Shown: positions 43,903 through 53,514, counted from the stretch's first letter. The stretch is 64,000 nt of DNA from Pannonibacter tanglangensis (GCF_009915685.1 NZ_JAABLP010000002.1), one strand, 5' to 3'. Numbers and translations: made by a program. The notes: generated by a model from the sequence alone, not told the origin.

Positions 43903-45199
43903 GGCGGCTGCGTCCTGCGGGCAGGGGGGGGCGTTGCCCGCGCCGGGCGTCGATCTGGTGTGCCTGCAGGCGCATCAGGATCTCCAGCACCCGAGCGCCG
44001 GATCCCGCCAGTCCTGCAGATCCGGGCTCTGCGGTCGCGGGCGTCTGTCCGGACGTCCCGGTCGCGCGTCCGGCTGGCCGGCTGCCCGGGCGCAGGGCTG
44101 CCGCTGCGGCGGCGCTGACCAGGGCGGCGGCAGCAGGGTCGGCGGGAGCCCGCAGCCCTGCCGTCTGCGGCGCGCCGGCAGCCGCGCCCGGCAGACCGTC
44201 GCCGCTGCGCGAGACGGGCAGACAGGCGCGCAGGATCAGGGAAAGCTTGCCGGCAAGGCTGGTGTGCGCGCGGCTGGACACGCTGTCATGGCCCTGCGCC
44301 GCAACGGCATTGCCGATGGCCTCGTAGACCAGAGCAGCGCTGCGGATCGCGGGTCGGCAGGGCGCCGGCAGGGCCGCGATCCCGGCATGACCGAGACGGT
44401 AATGCGCGCCCGCCTCGGCCAGCAGCCGTTGCACGACCCGGCCGAGGGCCGGGGAAAACCTTGGCGCCCGGAGCAGGTCGGCCGCATCGACCCCGGCCTC
44501 GTCCAGCCAGTCGGCCGGCAGGTACAGCCGCCCGTTGCGCGCGTCCTCGCCCACGTCGCGGGCAATGTTGGTCAGCTGCATGGCAATGCCGAGATCGGCG
44601 GCCCGCGCCAGCGCGGCGGCCTCGCCCGTCCCCATCACCAGCGCCATCATCAGGCCGACGCTCGAGGCCACGCAGGTGGCATAGGCCTTCACCTCGGCAA
44701 TGCTGCCATAGTGACGCCGGCTGATGTCCATGTCGAACCCGTCGAGCAGGGCGGCCGGCAGCTCCTTCGGAATGGCATGCTGTGCGACCGTGCGGGCAAA
44801 GGCCCGGTCGCAGGCATGGTCCGCCGGGCGGCCGTCGTAGATCAGCTCCAGCCTGAGCCGGAGCTGGTCGAGGGCGTGCCGGTTGGCGCGCGGATCGTCG
44901 ATCAGGTCGTCGGCATGGCGGCAGAAGGCGTAGAGGGCCTGCGCGGCGCTGCGGATGTCGGCCGGCAGCAGGGCGGAGGCCAGATGGAACGACCTGGAGC
45001 CCTTGCGGATCGCGCCGGCGCAGGCCCTGAGATCGGTGAGGTGTCCGCTGAAGCCGTAGGCCGGACCGTGGCAGACGGGGCGCGGCAGGGCGTCGCGGCC
45101 GCGCGGCAGCGGCCTGCCGCGGCCAGAAGCTGCCCCGGAAGGGGCCCCAGAAGGTGCCCCGGAAGCTGCCCCGGAAGGTACCGATGTCGACAGGCTCAT
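43895..45199 (-). CDS. crtB: phytoene synthase
   Basis: CrtB joins two GGPP molecules to phytoene. The squalene/phytoene synthase core has the two aspartate-rich motifs, CRHADDLIDD and NIARDVGEDARNGRLYLP, and KGSRSFHLASALLP. The 434-aa protein is about 80 residues longer than usual. It has an Ser/Gly/Ala/Pro repeat at the N-terminus (SGAASGAPSGAPSGAASG) and a long Ala/Pro/Gly tail. The ATG overlaps the crtI stop (ATGA). Confidence 0.93.
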   Translation of the reverse strand: MSLSTSVPSGAASGAPSGAPSGAASGRGRPLPRGRDALPRPVCHGPAYGFSGHLTDLRACAGAIRKGSRSFHLASALLPADIRSAAQALYAFCRHADDLIDDPRANRHALDQLRLRLELIYDGRPADHACDRAFARTVAQHAIPKELPAALLDGFDMDISRRHYGSIAEVKAYATCVASSVGLMMALVMGTGEAAALARAADLGIAMQLTNIARDVGEDARNGRLYLPADWLDEAGVDAADLLRAPRFSPALGRVVQRLLAEAGAHYRLGHAGIAALPAPCRPAIRSAALVYEAIGNAVAAQGHDSVSSRAHTSLAGKLSLILRACLPVSRSGDGLPGAAAGAPQTAGLRAPADPAAAALVSAAAAAALRPGSRPAGRATGTSGQTPATAEPGSAGLAGSGARVLEILMRLQAHQIDARRGQRPPLPAGRSRHA

Positions 45200-46779
45200 C
45201 GCGCGCCTCCCGGGCCAGGGGAGCGGGCACTCGCCGGCGCGCCCGCAAGGTCTGCCGCGGCCGGCACGAGGTTTGCCACGATCCGCGCCGAACACACCAC
45301 GCCCGGCAGGCCGGCGCCTGGATGGGTGCCGGCTCCGCACAGGTAGAGATTGTCCAGTTCCTCGCTCTTGTTGTGCGCACGGAACCAGGCGCTCTGGAAC
45401 AGCTTCGGCTCGAAGGAGAAGCCGGCCCCTTGCCAGGACAGGAGCCGGTCGCGGAAGTCCAAGGGGGTGGCAATCCGCGAGGTCACCACGTGCCGGCCAA
45501 GATCCGGCAGCAGCGTTTCTTCCAGATGGGCAGCGATCCGCGCGCGGTAGCTTTCCGCCAGGTCGGTCCAGTCCTGTCCGCCGGCGAGGTTCGGCACCGG
45601 GCTCAGGACATAGAAGGCATCGCAGCCGGGAGGGGCCACCGAGGGGTCGCTGGCGGAGGGCCGATGCAGGTAGAGGCTGAAATCCTGCGCCAGCGTCTTG
45701 CGACGGAAGATGTCGTCAAGCAGGCTGCGGTAGCGTGGCCCGAACAGCATGGTGTGGTGCCCGACGTCGTCGTAGCGACGGTCGGTGCCGAAGTACCAGA
45801 GGAACAGGCCCATGGAATAGTCGGCGCGACCGATCTTGGCGTCGGTCCAGCGCCGGCGCGGATGGTGCTGCAGCAGCTTGCCATAGGTCGTGGCCGGGTC
45901 GCAGTTGGACACGACCAGATCGGCAGCAACCGTCTCCCCGCCCAGAAGCCGGACGCCCGTTGCCTGCCGGCCCGCGGTGAGAATGGTCTCCACCGTCTCG
46001 CCGAGCCGGACCTGGCCGCCGCCGCGCTCCACCAGCCGGGCAAGGCCCTGCACCAGCGCGTTGGTTCCGCCCATGACGAAATGGACGCCGTGCTTGCTCT
46101 CCAGATGCGCGATCAGGCAGTAGAACGAGGTGGCCGTGAAGGGATTGCCGCCGATCAGCAGCGGATGGAACGAGAACAGCGTCCGGAGCTTGGGGTGCCG
46201 GAAATGTTTCGCCACCACGTCGTGCACCGAGCGGTAGCCGCCGAGCCGGACCAGCTTGGCCAGCGCCTCGGCGGTGACGCGCAGGCTGTGGAAGGGCGTT
46301 TCGGCGAACTGCAGGAAGGCGACCTCGTAGATGCGCCGGCTCTCCTCCATGAAGCTGCGGTAGCCGGCCACGTCCTCGGGGGAGATCCTGGCAATCTCGG
46401 CCTCCATGGCCGCCGCGTCGCCGCTGTAGCTGAACCAGGTGCCGTCATCGAAGCGCACCTTGTAGAACGGGTCATTGGGGCGGATGTCGACATCGTCGGC
46501 CAGGCTGAAGCCGCACTCGGCCCAGACCTGCTCGAACAGCCAGGGCGCGGTGATGATCGTCGGGCCGGCATCAAAGGTGAACCCGTCCTGCCTGTGCGCA
46601 TAGGCCCGGCCGCCCGGCGCATCCAGCGGGTCGAAGACGGTGACGCGGTAGCCGCGTGCGCCAAGCAGGGCGCCGGCCGTCAGTCCGCCGACACCCGCGC
46701 CGATCACCACGGCATGCGGCCTGCGGTCCTCCGTGAGCGGGCTGACACCGGCAGCGGGGAAGATCTGGGCGATGGTCAT
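45196..46779 (-). CDS. crtI: phytoene desaturase
   Basis: CrtI introduces three or four double bonds into phytoene, giving neurosporene or lycopene. The 527-aa FAD protein starts with VVIGAGVGGLTAGALLGARG near residues 24-43 and ends with LYLCGAGTHPGAGLPGVVCSARIVANL, the bacterial signature. The start MTIAQIF overlaps the bchO stop as ATGA; an earlier in-frame start lies inside bchO. Whether it stops at neurosporene cannot be told from sequence alone. Confidence 0.96.
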   Translation of the reverse strand: MTIAQIFPAAGVSPLTEDRRPHAVVIGAGVGGLTAGALLGARGYRVTVFDPLDAPGGRAYAHRQDGFTFDAGPTIITAPWLFEQVWAECGFSLADDVDIRPNDPFYKVRFDDGTWFSYSGDAAAMEAEIARISPEDVAGYRSFMEESRRIYEVAFLQFAETPFHSLRVTAEALAKLVRLGGYRSVHDVVAKHFRHPKLRTLFSFHPLLIGGNPFTATSFYCLIAHLESKHGVHFVMGGTNALVQGLARLVERGGGQVRLGETVETILTAGRQATGVRLLGGETVAADLVVSNCDPATTYGKLLQHHPRRRWTDAKIGRADYSMGLFLWYFGTDRRYDDVGHHTMLFGPRYRSLLDDIFRRKTLAQDFSLYLHRPSASDPSVAPPGCDAFYVLSPVPNLAGGQDWTDLAESYRARIAAHLEETLLPDLGRHVVTSRIATPLDFRDRLLSWQGAGFSFEPKLFQSAWFRAHNKSEELDNLYLCGAGTHPGAGLPGVVCSARIVANLVPAAADLAGAPASARSPGPGGAR

Positions 46780-47702
46780 GCGGCATCCACTCCCGTCGTC
46801 TGCCGCTCCGCCACCGTGTCGCCGATCCAGGCGGCAACGGTTTCGGGGGCGCATTCATGCAGCAGGTGTCCGCCCGTCTCGGTGAGCGTGAGACTGCCGT
46901 GCCGGACAAGCCCGGCTGCGGTCTGCGAGCTGCTGGCCGGGACCATCGGATCGTCCCGGGCGGCCAGCAGGTCGAGCGGCACAGGCAGCCGCCGCAACAG
47001 CGACGGCAGCCGGCTCAGGTCCCAGGAGGCCATCATGCCAAGCGCGCCGCGCACGTGGCCCCGGCAGCCGAGCAGCAGGCGGTAGAGGGCCTCGCCCTCC
47101 GCGTCGATCGGTGACCCGGTGGCGGCCACCAGATTGCGCCCCAGCGGCGTGGTCGAGGCGAGCAGCGAGAACATCGAGGCCGACAGAGGATTGGCAAACA
47201 GCGCCTTGGCAATCGGCGACAGGACCCGGTTGCCCCGGATCGGCGTCAGCGCGCCATTGACGGCAAAGACGCGCTGGCAGCCGCCCGCCGGACTGGCCTC
47301 GGCGTGCCGCCGGTCGGGGATCAGCGCCAGTCCGATCACCGCGCCTGCCGAGTGGCCGACGATCAGGTCGGGACGCAGGCCGAGGTGGCCGAGCAGGGCA
47401 TTCAGCGCCGTGGTCATGCCCTCGGGCGACAGGTCCATGCTGCCCTCCGGCCAGGTGAAGCCGTGGCAGGGCAGGTCGGGCACGATCAGCCGGAAGCGGT
47501 CGCGCAACAGCGGCACCAGGGTTCGCCAGGAAAAGGAGGCCGCGCCCGTTCCGTGCAGCAGCAGGATCTGCGGCGCGTGGTCCGGGCCGCTCTGCTGCAG
47601 ATGCCAGCGATAGCCGCCCGCCCGGACGAACCGGCTTGTCTCGCGCAGCGGCCAGCGCGCGCCGTCGCTGTCCCAGTCGAGCCAGGTCCGGTCGGAGGTC
47701 AT
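46776..47702 (-). CDS. bchO: BchO, alpha/beta hydrolase of the Mg-chelatase operon
   Basis: This is a 308-aa alpha/beta-fold hydrolase. The nucleophile elbow is GHSAGA at about residues 119-124, with an oxyanion region HGTGAASFSW and a final catalytic His in TGGHLLHECAPE. BchO is always next to bchID in purple bacteria. Its reaction is not established; roles in Mg-protoporphyrin handling are proposed. The ATG overlaps the bchD stop, and the stop overlaps the crtI start. Confidence 0.93.
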   Translation of the reverse strand: MTSDRTWLDWDSDGARWPLRETSRFVRAGGYRWHLQQSGPDHAPQILLLHGTGAASFSWRTLVPLLRDRFRLIVPDLPCHGFTWPEGSMDLSPEGMTTALNALLGHLGLRPDLIVGHSAGAVIGLALIPDRRHAEASPAGGCQRVFAVNGALTPIRGNRVLSPIAKALFANPLSASMFSLLASTTPLGRNLVAATGSPIDAEGEALYRLLLGCRGHVRGALGMMASWDLSRLPSLLRRLPVPLDLLAARDDPMVPASSSQTAAGLVRHGSLTLTETGGHLLHECAPETVAAWIGDTVAERQTTGVDAA

Positions 47703-49672
47703 GATCGCGCCTCCCCGTGCTGATGGGACCTGACCAGGTGCGCATTCACCAGATCGGAGACGATGCGCGTGTCGGCGTGGCGCAGGAAATGCAGGTCCGC
47801 CCCCATGGTCTCGGCCAGCGTGGCAACGGCCTCGCGCGGCCGGCTGCCGATGTCGATGCACAGGCTGTGGAGGTTCTGGCTGCGGTAGCGCGTCGCGATC
47901 GCCACGAGCTGGTTGCCGGCCAGGGCCCGGTCAGGGCTGCCGTCACGGGCAATGTTGCCACGTCCGTCGGTCAGCAGCACCACCAGCGGCGTGCTACCTT
48001 GCCGACGCACGGAAAGGGCCAGTTCAAGCCCCTTCTCCAGCCCGCAGACGAGCGGCGTCGCGCCGCCGCCCGGCAGGCCGGCGAGCTTGCGTTTCGCCAT
48101 CACGAGCGACCTGGTCGGGGCCAGCACCGTTTCGGCGGTCGTGCCCCGGAAGGCAATCATCGCCACTTCGTCCCGGCGCACGTAACAGCGGGCCAGCAGC
48201 TGCTCGATCGCGCCCTTGGTCTCCCCGAGACGCGCCAGCGCCGTCGAGCCGGAGGCATCGACCAGGAAGATCGCGGTGGAGGGGGTCTCGTGCCGCAGGC
48301 TGCGGTAGCGGAAATCGTCGCGGGTGATCAGCGCGGCCGGGGCAGGGGACGGCGCCCGGACACCGATGGCGTTCCTCGTTCCGTTCCCGGCGGCCGGCGC
48401 GACGGCTGCGGCGCGGGCGAGCAGCGCCTGCCGGTTGCGCGCACGGATCGGTTGCCAGGGGGCGGCGGCCCGGAGCGTGTCGATCAGGCTCGGCCGGGCG
48501 GAGGGGTAGGGCGGGCTGCGACGCAGGGCCACAGGGCGGCCCCGCCTGGCGTCCTTGCGCGCCACCCCTGCGGTTCCCGCCTGGCGGGATGCGGCGGCCC
48601 GGCCCGACTGGCGGCCGAAGTCCGGCGGCAGGTCGATCTGCCCGGCCTCGATGGCGGTGACAAGGTCGGCCAGCTGCCCGGTCAGGGCGCTCGGGTCGTC
48701 GGGGGGCTGGCGTGTGTCCTCCGGTCCGGGGGGCGTGTCGGCGCGGGGCGGCTGGTCCGGTGCGAGGGCGTCGTCCGCGCTCTCGTCAGGTGCCTCGTTC
48801 GGGCGCATGGCCTCTTCCGGAAGGCTGTCGTCCCCGGCCGCCTCGCGGGGCGCCGGGGCGAGCCCCAGGCAGAGCCGCAGGGCGGTCAGGGCATCGGCCT
48901 CGGTGGCGGTGCGGCGCCCGTCGAGAAGCGCAAGGCTGCGGCAGATGACGGTGAGCTGATGCAGCCGGCGCAGCGAGGGCACGCCGGCGGCTACCGTGAC
49001 GGCCGAGAGGAGCCGGAGCAGATCCGTCTCCAGCACGACCTCCTGCAAGGCGGCAGCTCCGGTCGCGGCCGGCAGCCGTTCGGGCGCAGGTGCGGGAACC
49101 AGGGCCGTGCGCCAGGGGATCGCACCGAGGTCGACGGTCAGCCCGAGCCGGTCCGTCAGCGCAGCGGGCGGGCATTCCTCCGGCTCTGCGCCTTCATCGA
49201 GGGCCACCAGCGTGAACCGGCTGGCCGCCCGGCTCGCGCCGGCGCCCAGCCGCGGGTCCGCCGGACAGCTGCCCCGGTCCAGCGTGTCGCCGATCAGCGC
49301 GGCGGCGGCGGTGTCGAGCCGCTCCGCCATGGGCAGGAGGAGCAGGCCGCCGTCGGCCCGGGCGAGCGGGGAGGGCAGGGCCATGAAACGGCCGGCGAGC
49401 ACGGTGGCCTGCAGGTCGAGGGCCGCCGACAGGCTTGCGGTCGAGACCGGCGGCGGCAGGCGGACCTGCGGGGTGCCGGCAGGCAGCAGGCCGAAGAGAT
49501 GGGCAAGATAGCTGTCGCGAACGCCGCCGGCCCGGGCCTTCAGCCGCAGGCCGCCGATCAGGGGGCCTGCGAGCCGGAGCACGCGGGCGGCCACAAGCGC
49601 GTCCTGCCAGGCACCGGCGGCCGGATCGGCTTCGGTGGCCTCGGCACGGAAGCTGTGGCGGACATCATCCAT
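47699..49672 (-). CDS. bchD: magnesium chelatase subunit D
   Basis: BchD couples the AAA+ motor BchI to BchH. The 657-aa protein has an N-terminal degenerate AAA+ domain. A Pro/Asp/Glu-rich acidic linker around residues 290-350 follows, then a C-terminal von Willebrand-A (integrin I) domain with a MIDAS-type site (FLVDASGSTALARLGETK) and TDGRGNIARDG. I use the ATG at 49672, which overlaps the bchI stop by 8 bp; the ATG at 49711 is an alternative. Confidence 0.95.
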   Translation of the reverse strand: MDDVRHSFRAEATEADPAAGAWQDALVAARVLRLAGPLIGGLRLKARAGGVRDSYLAHLFGLLPAGTPQVRLPPPVSTASLSAALDLQATVLAGRFMALPSPLARADGGLLLLPMAERLDTAAAALIGDTLDRGSCPADPRLGAGASRAASRFTLVALDEGAEPEECPPAALTDRLGLTVDLGAIPWRTALVPAPAPERLPAATGAAALQEVVLETDLLRLLSAVTVAAGVPSLRRLHQLTVICRSLALLDGRRTATEADALTALRLCLGLAPAPREAAGDDSLPEEAMRPNEAPDESADDALAPDQPPRADTPPGPEDTRQPPDDPSALTGQLADLVTAIEAGQIDLPPDFGRQSGRAAASRQAGTAGVARKDARRGRPVALRRSPPYPSARPSLIDTLRAAAPWQPIRARNRQALLARAAAVAPAAGNGTRNAIGVRAPSPAPAALITRDDFRYRSLRHETPSTAIFLVDASGSTALARLGETKGAIEQLLARCYVRRDEVAMIAFRGTTAETVLAPTRSLVMAKRKLAGLPGGGATPLVCGLEKGLELALSVRRQGSTPLVVLLTDGRGNIARDGSPDRALAGNQLVAIATRYRSQNLHSLCIDIGSRPREAVATLAETMGADLHFLRHADTRIVSDLVNAHLVRSHQHGEARS

Positions 49673-50720
49673 GACCTGCCCCGGCGGCGGCGCCCACGGC
49701 CGCAACGGCACGTTCGATGCGCGGCGCCGTGCCCGTATCGTCGAGCGGATCGCGGCGCAGGCGGTGGCAGAGCACCATCGGCGAGATGTCGGACACGTCC
49801 TCCCAGGTGACGGCCAGCCGGTCCTCCAGTGCAGCGGCCGCGCGGCAGGCCCGCATCAGCGTCAGCTCGCCGCGCATGCCGTCGATGCCGAGGCTCATGC
49901 AGAGCTGCGACATGCGCGTCAGCACGCTGTCGGGGATCGCGACCTGTCGCAGGATCTTGCGGGCGTGCACCACCTGGCTGCGGACGGCAGCGTCCTTGGC
50001 CGCCCAGCGCTTGCAGAAGGCCTCCGGATCCGCCTCGTAGGCATCGCGCCGGCGGATCACGTCGATGCGCTGGTCGAGGTCGGTGAGCGTGCGGATCTCG
50101 ACGGCGAGCCCGAACCGGTCGAGCAGCTGCGGCCTGAGGTCGCCCTCTTCAGGGTTGCCGCTGCCGACCAGCGTGAAACGGGCGGCATGACGCACGCTCA
50201 ATCCCTCGCGCTCGACCACGTTCACTCCCGAGGCGGCCGCATCCAGCAGCAGGTCGACCAGATGATCCTCCAGCAGGTTGACCTCGTCGATGTAGAGGAA
50301 GCCGCGGTTCGCGGCCGCCAGCAGGCCGGGCTCGAACTGCTTTTCGCCGGCAACCAGCGCCTTTTCCAGATCGAGGGCGCCGCAGATGCGGTCCTCGGTG
50401 GCCCCCAGGGGCAGGTCGACCATCGGGGTGCGCAGCTTGACGGCCTTCGGCAGTGTCGTGCCGGCCGGCGGGGTGCAGACCGGACAGGCGCCTTGCGGCC
50501 TGGCCGGCTCGCAGTTGAAGCGGCAGCCCGGGCGGACGTCGATCTTGGGCAGCAGTTCCGCGAGCGCGCGCACGGCCGTGGACTTACCGGTGCCCCGGTC
50601 GCCGAAGATGAGAACGCCGCCGAGCAGGGGCTCGACGGCCGCCATGAGCAAGGCCTTCTTCATGTCCTGCTGGGCAACGATGGCCGTAAAGGGGAAGGGC
50701 TTGGACATGGGGACCGCCAT
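49665..50720 (-). CDS. bchI: magnesium chelatase subunit I
   Basis: This is the AAA+ ATPase ring subunit of Mg-chelatase. The 351-aa protein has Walker A GDRGTGKST at residues 40-48, Walker B FLYIDEVNLLEDHLVD, and the sensor/arginine regions typical of BchI. It opens the bchIDO-crtIB-orf92 transcript, in which each start overlaps the preceding stop. A PpsR-type site lies only 7 bp before the first ATG (MAVPMSK); the second Met, 12 bp further in, could be the true start. Confidence 0.96.
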   Translation of the reverse strand: MAVPMSKPFPFTAIVAQQDMKKALLMAAVEPLLGGVLIFGDRGTGKSTAVRALAELLPKIDVRPGCRFNCEPARPQGACPVCTPPAGTTLPKAVKLRTPMVDLPLGATEDRICGALDLEKALVAGEKQFEPGLLAAANRGFLYIDEVNLLEDHLVDLLLDAAASGVNVVEREGLSVRHAARFTLVGSGNPEEGDLRPQLLDRFGLAVEIRTLTDLDQRIDVIRRRDAYEADPEAFCKRWAAKDAAVRSQVVHARKILRQVAIPDSVLTRMSQLCMSLGIDGMRGELTLMRACRAAAALEDRLAVTWEDVSDISPMVLCHRLRRDPLDDTGTAPRIERAVAAVGAAAGAGHG

Positions 50721-50727
50721 CTGTGAG

Positions 50728-50745
50728 TGTCAATTCAAATTGACA
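50728..50745. promoter_or_regulatory. PpsR/CrtJ site before bchI
   Basis: TGTCAATTCAAATTGACA is an exact TGT-N12-ACA and nearly a perfect palindrome. It lies directly upstream of bchI, so transcription must start close to or within it. It is the right-hand edge of the photosynthesis cluster. Confidence 0.82.
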
Positions 50746-50895
50746 GATTTTCTGTCCATTTAGAAGCGAAATCCGCAGGCGGTAAAATGCGGATCCGCCG
50801 GGTCGACCAGGCCGTTCACAGGGCTCCTGCCCCTTTCCTCCCGGCGTCCTGCCGGGTCCCTCTCAGGCTTCTCCAAGGCCTCTCTCACGTCCATC

Positions 50896-51654
50896 TCAGG
50901 CCGCCTGGGCCGACAGGAAGGCCTGGAGACGCTCGGTGCGCGGCGCGCGCAGCACCTCGCGCGGGTCGCCTTCCTCGGCGATCACGCCCTGGTTCAGGAA
51001 GATCACCCGGTTGGCCACGTCGCGGGCGAAGTTCATTTCGTGCGTCACCACGATCATGGTGCGGCCTTCCTCCGCCAGGCTGCGCATGACCCGGAGCACC
51101 TCGCCCACCAGCTCGGGATCGAGGGCGCTGGTGGGCTCGTCGAACAGCATCAGGTCCGGCTCCATCGCAAGGGCGCGGGCGATGGCGACGCGCTGCTGCT
51201 CGCCGCCCGACAGGAAGGCCGGGTAGGCCTGCATCCGGTGGCTGACGCCGACCCGGGCGAGATAGTGCTCCGCCCGGTCCGCGGCCTCCGCCTTCGTCAG
51301 GCCAAGCAAGCGCATCGGGCCCAGCATGACATTCTCGCGCGCGGTCATGTGGGACCACAGGTTGAACTGCTGGAAGACCATCGTCACGCGGGCCCGGTAG
51401 GCCCGCAGGCGCGCCGCATCGGCCACGATCTGGTCGCCGGCCCGGTCGCGCCGGCAGGCCAGTTCCTCTCCCGCCAGCGCGATCGTGCCTTCGGTCGGCC
51501 GCTCGAGGAAGTTGAGGCAGCGCAGGAAGGTGCTCTTGCCCGAACCGGACGACCCGATCATCGAGATCACGTCGCCCTTGTTGGCTTCCAGGCTGATGCC
51601 CTTGAGCACGTCATGCGTGCCGAAGCGCTTGCGGATGTTGGTTGCTTTCAGCAT
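50896..51654 (-). CDS. polar amino-acid ABC transporter ATPase (HisP/ArtP type)
   Basis: This is a 252-aa ATPase with Walker A GSSGSGKST at residues 34-42, Q-loop FQQFN, signature LSGGEQQRVAIARAL and Walker B LMLFDEPTSALDPELVGE. The family drives uptake of basic or polar amino acids, opines or ectoine with two inner-membrane permeases and a periplasmic binding protein, all encoded upstream. It is last in the operon; a 150-bp gap separates it from the PpsR site of bchI. The substrate is not determinable from the sequence. Confidence 0.93.
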   Translation of the reverse strand: MLKATNIRKRFGTHDVLKGISLEANKGDVISMIGSSGSGKSTFLRCLNFLERPTEGTIALAGEELACRRDRAGDQIVADAARLRAYRARVTMVFQQFNLWSHMTARENVMLGPMRLLGLTKAEAADRAEHYLARVGVSHRMQAYPAFLSGGEQQRVAIARALAMEPDLMLFDEPTSALDPELVGEVLRVMRSLAEEGRTMIVVTHEMNFARDVANRVIFLNQGVIAEEGDPREVLRAPRTERLQAFLSAQAA

Positions 51655-51671
51655 GGCTCTGTCCTTTGCGG

Positions 51672-52784
51672 TTAGGGGCTGAGCAGGGCGCCTTCACGGA
51701 AGGGCGTCGATCCGGCGATCTTGCCGATGCGCTTGCCCGGCTCTGCGATGCGGGTGGCGGGTCTGGCGAAGAACACGCCGGCGGTCGTGGCGCGGACCGG
51801 GGTCACCGCGCCGGTGCCGAGGTCGGTGATCTCGGCGAGCGTCTGGCCGGCGGCAATCTCGTCGCCGAGACTGGCAACGTAGGACAGCAGGCCGGCGACC
51901 GGGGCGATCAGCGCCTCGGATCCGGCCAGCGGGGTCGGTGCGCAGGCCGGCGGCGGCAGGGTGGTCGTGCCCGCGACGGCGCCGGCATGGACCAGATAGG
52001 CAATCAGGGCATCGGCATCGGCGCCGGCCTGACGGCGGTCCACGTCGACCCGGCCGCGCAGTTCCAGCGTGGTGCTGGCGCAGCCGCAAGGGATCGGATG
52101 ATCGGGAAAGCGCGCCGCAAGGTCGAGCCAGGGCCGGACGAGCGCCTCGTCGAACGGCTCGCCGCCGGACACATCGGCAAGCAGGACCGCCCGGCAGCCG
52201 GTCAGGGCGGCCAGCGGCAGGATCCGCTCCAGCGATGCCGCCTGCGTGTAGAGATGGACGGTCGCCTCGCCATCGCAATGCAGGTCGAGCACCACGTCGG
52301 CCGGCAGCGCGAGGCGCAGCAGCGTGGCCCGCAGCACGTCGGCCGGGGCGATCGGGGTCCTGTCGGCCAGCGCCTGCAGCAGCGCGGTGCGCACGAGGAT
52401 CATGTTGACGGCCGGATCCGCGCCGAGCCGGCCGGCGAGGCGTTCGGCTGCGGCTGGCGCGAGATCGGGATAGTCGCGGTTGAAGTTGCGGCCGTCATAG
52501 AGGTCGAAGCGGCCGGTCTGGTCGCCGTGGACGAACTGGGCGAGGCCGATCGGGTTGGCGGCGGGCAGCACCGTGACGCGACCCTTGAGCGCGCCGCTGC
52601 GTTCCAGCCGGGCGAGCCGGTCGGCGACAAGCCGGGCCACCAGCATCCCGGGCGCCTCGTCGGCATGCAGGCCGCCCTGGATGTGGATGTGGGGCCGCGC
52701 GTCCGGGTTGCCGAAGGACAGCAGGGTGAGGCTGTGCTGCGTGCTTGCGCCATACCCCGGGATCGCGAAGGTCATTTCATGCAT
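51672..52784 (-). CDS. M14/AstE-like zinc deacylase
   Basis: This is a 370-aa member of the succinylglutamate desuccinylase/aspartoacylase family. Zinc ligands are visible in GGLHADEAPG (HxxE near residues 38-41) and VVLDLHCDGEA (His near 199). A C-terminal beta-barrel domain (AGLLSYVASLGDEIAAGQTL) is usual for the family. It probably removes an N-acyl group from an amino acid carried in by the neighbouring transporter. The start at 52784 overlaps the permease stop by 8 bp; the ATG at 52814 is an alternative. Confidence 0.85.
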   Translation of the reverse strand: MHEMTFAIPGYGASTQHSLTLLSFGNPDARPHIHIQGGLHADEAPGMLVARLVADRLARLERSGALKGRVTVLPAANPIGLAQFVHGDQTGRFDLYDGRNFNRDYPDLAPAAAERLAGRLGADPAVNMILVRTALLQALADRTPIAPADVLRATLLRLALPADVVLDLHCDGEATVHLYTQAASLERILPLAALTGCRAVLLADVSGGEPFDEALVRPWLDLAARFPDHPIPCGCASTTLELRGRVDVDRRQAGADADALIAYLVHAGAVAGTTTLPPPACAPTPLAGSEALIAPVAGLLSYVASLGDEIAAGQTLAEITDLGTGAVTPVRATTAGVFFARPATRIAEPGKRIGKIAGSTPFREGALLSP

Positions 52785-53514
52785 GGATGGGCCTCTGGGT
52801 GCCGGCCGGTTCACGCCTGGTGCTGGCGGCCGGGTCGAGATGCTTCAGGTAGTGCCGTTCCAGAGCGCGGAAGCTCAGGGTGAGGGCGATGGTGAGACCG
52901 AGATAGAACACGGCGGCCATGCCGAAACTCTCCGGGATGACCAGATAGTTGGTATAGACATCCCGGGCGACGCGCAAAATCTCCACGATGGTCACCGTGC
53001 TGGCGAGGGCGGTTGCGTGCATCATCTGGACAACCTCGTTGCCGTATTGCGGCAGCGCACGACGCCAGGCGCCGGGCCAGAACACGTCGCGGAACACCTG
53101 CCAGGGGCTCAGGCCCAGGGCGCGCGCGGCCTCGATCTCGCCGCGCGGCGCGGTCCGGATCGCGCCGGCGAAAATTTCCGTGGTGTAGGCGGTGGTGTTC
53201 AGCGTGAAGGCGAGCCAGGCGCAGAACCACGGATCACGCAAGAACGGCCACAGGCTGCTGGCGCGCACTGCCTCGAATTGCGGCAGGCCGTAGTAGATGA
53301 CGAAAAGCTGCACCAGCAGCGGCGTGCCGCGGAACACATAGGTGTAGAGGAACACGGGCAGGCTCAGCCAGCGCCGGTGCGAGGCCCGGGCCACCGCCAG
53401 CGGTACGGAGAGAACCAGCCCGCTCACGGTCGAGACGAGGAGCAGGAGAAGCGTGATCTGCAGTCCGTCCCAGAAGGCGGGCAGGGTCTCGCGGACGATT
53501 TCCCAGTCGATCAT
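52777..53514 (-). CDS. polar amino-acid ABC transporter permease (HisM type)
   Basis: This is a 245-aa inner-membrane permease with five hydrophobic segments. The EAA loop of the HisMQ family is EIEAARALGLSPWQVFRDVFWPGAWRRALP, and GTPLLVQLFVIYYGLP is typical of the first half. The start MIDWEIVRETLPAFWDG overlaps the stop of the other permease (ATGA). The two permeases presumably form a heterodimer. Confidence 0.93.
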   Translation of the reverse strand: MIDWEIVRETLPAFWDGLQITLLLLLVSTVSGLVLSVPLAVARASHRRWLSLPVFLYTYVFRGTPLLVQLFVIYYGLPQFEAVRASSLWPFLRDPWFCAWLAFTLNTTAYTTEIFAGAIRTAPRGEIEAARALGLSPWQVFRDVFWPGAWRRALPQYGNEVVQMMHATALASTVTIVEILRVARDVYTNYLVIPESFGMAAVFYLGLTIALTLSFRALERHYLKHLDPAASTRREPAGTQRPIHA

